Source of the DNA: Rhyacichthys aspro
Taxonomy: Eukaryota; Chordata; Actinopteri; Gobiiformes; Rhyacichthyidae
Assembly: GCA_036850595.1 (NCBI GenBank)
Contig: CM072162.1
Coordinates: 21,332,758-21,396,757 of the forward strand
Length of the DNA: 64,000 nucleotides
Reading direction: 5' to 3'
Made by a program: the position numbers and the translations under genes. This document shows, in pieces, positions 62,101 to 64,000 of the stretch (the stretch's first letter is position 1; each line of letters starts with the position of its first letter). The notes under the pieces are model-generated. The model was not told the origin of the DNA, made no database searches, and saw only the letters and a list, made by a program, of their open reading frames with translations.

Positions 62101-63176
62101 GTTGTGACTCATTTAGTTTTAAAAATGTGGTTTTCCCTAAAAGTACACAGCTTTATCTTCAATGTAAAGTAACAAAGAAAGTCCAGTGGTGTGATTAATA
62201 CAACTTAAAGACTGGTTCATGTTACTGTCACAGGAGCTAAGTTTAAAATCTGCCCCCAGTAGATCATCATCAGGTTTGTCAGAGTCTAAGTGAGTCCTAT
62301 TTTTCAGAGACAAAAGAGGAAGTGGTGAAGTTTTGGCAGCGCGTAAAAAGCCTTTTGAGTTCCTCAGTGTGAACCTAGTTTGTGTCGTTATTTCTGGGCG
62401 TTGATAAGAACTTTCAGAGTCAGTCAGCAGTAAAGTTTGAACCGAGTCCTGCCTCCGTTTGACAATTCATTTCTTACAAAAGATAGTATGTCCTGCTAAA
62501 ACCAAACTGGGAATTAATCAGAGGTTTGTGAAGAGTTTGTTCAAAGTGCGCACTGTTTCCTGTTTGACGCACTTCCACTTGTTCAACTTTTAGAGCCGCG
62601 ACGAGTTAAAACAAAGTGATACTGGCAGAAAATATTGAAAATGAGTTGCCTTTTCACGTTTTGAAGTGAGGTTAGAGAGCGGGGAGCGCGCGCTGTGGCT
62701 GCAACAGGTGCCAAACAGGCGCGTAAAGAGGAGTTAAACGCGTAAAAATGAAGAGAAATACTTGAATAAAACTTCAACTTGAAAACAATATGTCAGGATT
62801 GTATTAAGAATGAAGAGTAATAGTGAAAAAGATGTCTAGGATTGTTCAAAATGGAAAGAGACGCACGGAAAAGTTGGTTGTTTTAAATTGATTTCCCGTA
62901 AAATGAACAAAAACTGATGCGTAAAGTGTTGATAAATGGATTTGTCGCGTAAAAATATATTTAAATGTGAGGCTTTCGTTTTGTCTCAGCTAAAGTAACG
63001 CGCGCAAAAGGGGATCTGACTCAGTGTGCACCTGCGTTGAAACTACAGGACACACTTTTTCCAGTCGAATATTTCCTCAAAGCCAAGCGCGAACACTCAC
63101 AGGAGTTTATTAAAGTCGATTTGAGTAAGTTTGGATGCTAAATACGGCTTGTTGCGTGGTTTTATCTGCGCGTTAC

Positions 63177-63490
63177 CTGCTATTCCTTGAGTTTGCAGTA
63201 TGAAGTTCTTCCAGCTGTCCCCGGCTCCATGTGCGGCAGGTCTCAGCGCGGCGGCGGCCCCTTGGAGCTGCGCCCGGAGTCCCTCCCCTCTCCACTGCAC
63301 TTCCTCGTTCCAGCCCAGCATCGCGGCGTCTGTGAACCGCGCCGAGGCTTTTAGCTCGCTTTTATTCCACGGGCCCGCGCGCACCAGGAGCCCGTGGCAC
63401 CCGCGCCGCGCCGTGCCGTGCCAATGAGAGCTGACACCCAGTAGAGCATCACTGGCAGCCATGCATGAGATGGGATGAGGCGCGCGGCGG
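63177..63490 (-). promoter_or_regulatory. Candidate ikzf1 non-coding first exon and CpG island promoter
   Basis: A dense CpG-rich block of about 300 bp ends, on the minus strand, at a good donor AATAGCAG|GTAACG (63177/63176). The next acceptor matching in strand and position is the one before the ikzf1 start codon at 53960. Ikaros genes in other vertebrates begin with a non-coding exon in a GC-rich promoter. A 135-codon open frame crosses the block, but no protein is recognised. The assignment to ikzf1 is inference. Confidence 0.45.
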
Positions 63491-63667
63491 AGGGGACGGT
63501 TCATTGTTTATTTATTTGATTGAAAAGAGAAAGAGGGGGGTCCTTCTGTCACCGGCTCCGGACCCGGACTCATTAACAACACTTTTAATGAAGCCTGCTC
63601 TTCTCTGGAGCTCTTCATCTACATTTATGTCCCGTTCAAGGCCATAGGATTAAACATGTCCCACCAC

Positions 63668-63783
63668 AACACCAACATATAGATGTAGATCTGGAGGAAA
63701 GACAACACCAACATATAGATGTAGATCTGGAGGAAAGACAACACCAACATATAGATGTAGATCTGGAGGAAAGACAACACCAT
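63668..63783 (+). repeat. 36-bp tandem repeat, about 3.2 copies
   Basis: A 36-bp unit starting AACACCAACATATAGATGTA begins at 63668, 63704 and 63740; the copies look identical, implying recent origin. Confidence 0.9.
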
Positions 63784-63832
63784 CAAATGTACATGTTTAC
63801 TGAATAATGAAAGTAAAATTCAGTTCAAACAT

Positions 63833-63985
63833 GAACCAAGACTAAACCAAGACTAAACCAGGACTAAACCAAGACTAAACCAGGACTAAACCAAGACTAA
63901 ACCAAGACTAAACCAAGACTAAACCAGGACTAAACCAGGACTAAACCAGGACTAAACCAGGACTAAACCAGGACTAAACCAAGAC
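63833..63985 (+). repeat. 11-bp minisatellite array (GACTAAACCAG/A)
   Basis: About 13 units of GACTAAACCAG, alternating with GACTAAACCAA, run almost to the right edge of the window and may continue past it. It is the best-preserved example of the words dispersed through 26-31 kb. Confidence 0.9.
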
Positions 63986-64000
63986 AACCAAACTACAACA

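Larger units (their letters stand above)
53961..63176. other. Probable first intron of ikzf1
   Basis: The first coding exon has an acceptor (CTATTAG) 14 nt before the ATG, so an upstream non-coding exon must exist. About 9.2 kb separate it from the candidate first exon. The interval is AT-rich, with complex GC-rich blocks at 54020-54440 and 55740-56180, an (ATT)n run at 55661-55725, decayed TCTCGGTC-type tandem words at 56590-56665, and short AGC/GAT runs at 58980-59050. No coding exon was recognised. Confidence 0.45.

Noticed and set aside
63097..63504. 135-codon open frame on the minus strand at the CpG island
   Set aside because: It crosses the candidate donor at 63176, has no similarity to known proteins, and is better explained as a non-coding first exon of ikzf1.

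Overview
This is a nuclear genomic window from a vertebrate, almost certainly a ray-finned (teleost) fish. The genes are split by short introns with GT-AG borders, the proteins match vertebrate orthologues closely, and the non-coding DNA is AT-rich with fish-type hAT elements and minisatellites. There is no operon structure, tRNA, rRNA or CRISPR array. The species cannot be named from the sequence. Gene names rest on protein similarity recalled from the families, not on a database search.

Layout, left to right. (1) 352-5055, minus: the 5' half of polr1b (second-largest subunit of RNA polymerase I). Eleven coding exons give 639 codons in frame; the rest lies beyond the left edge. (2) 5560-10173, minus: complete rsph4a (radial spoke head protein of motile cilia), 7 exons, 514 aa, with an RFX X-box upstream. 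(3) 14313-19711, minus: complete ttl (tubulin tyrosine ligase), 7 exons, 411 aa, with one GC-AG intron; 10.9-14.3 kb is probably its long 3' UTR. (4) 20.9-24.7 kb, plus: fignl1 (fidgetin-like AAA ATPase), one non-coding exon and one coding exon, 634 aa. It is divergent from ttl, and the promoter interval carries a ZNF143-type site and ETS sites. (5) 33565-53946, minus: complete ikzf1 (Ikaros), 7 coding exons, 521 aa, six zinc fingers. A probable non-coding first exon lies in a CpG-rich island near 63.2-63.5 kb. fignl1 and ikzf1 are convergent across about 9 kb without a recognised gene.

The genes do not form one pathway. polr1b makes pre-rRNA, rsph4a and ttl act on the axoneme and microtubules, fignl1 acts in homologous recombination, and ikzf1 is a lymphoid transcription factor. 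The order is informative. From memory, polr1b and ttl neighbour each other in mammals (human 2q13-14), and fignl1 and ikzf1 are convergent neighbours in mammals (human 7p12). Here the two blocks are joined, and rsph4a sits between polr1b and ttl.

The most unusual signal is a 21-bp minisatellite family. It occurs inside two short non-autonomous hAT-like elements (14636-15196 and 46297-46730, both with 8-bp target-site duplications) and as much larger free arrays in and around ikzf1 (32.9-33.2, 35.6-36.6, 37.6-38.5 and 53.1-53.5 kb), partly organised into higher-order repeats. A separate 11-bp family (GACTAAACCAG) runs as an array at the right edge and as decayed copies over 26-31 kb. Several complex, GC-rich, non-repetitive islands in the ikzf1 introns and flanks are candidate conserved regulatory elements.
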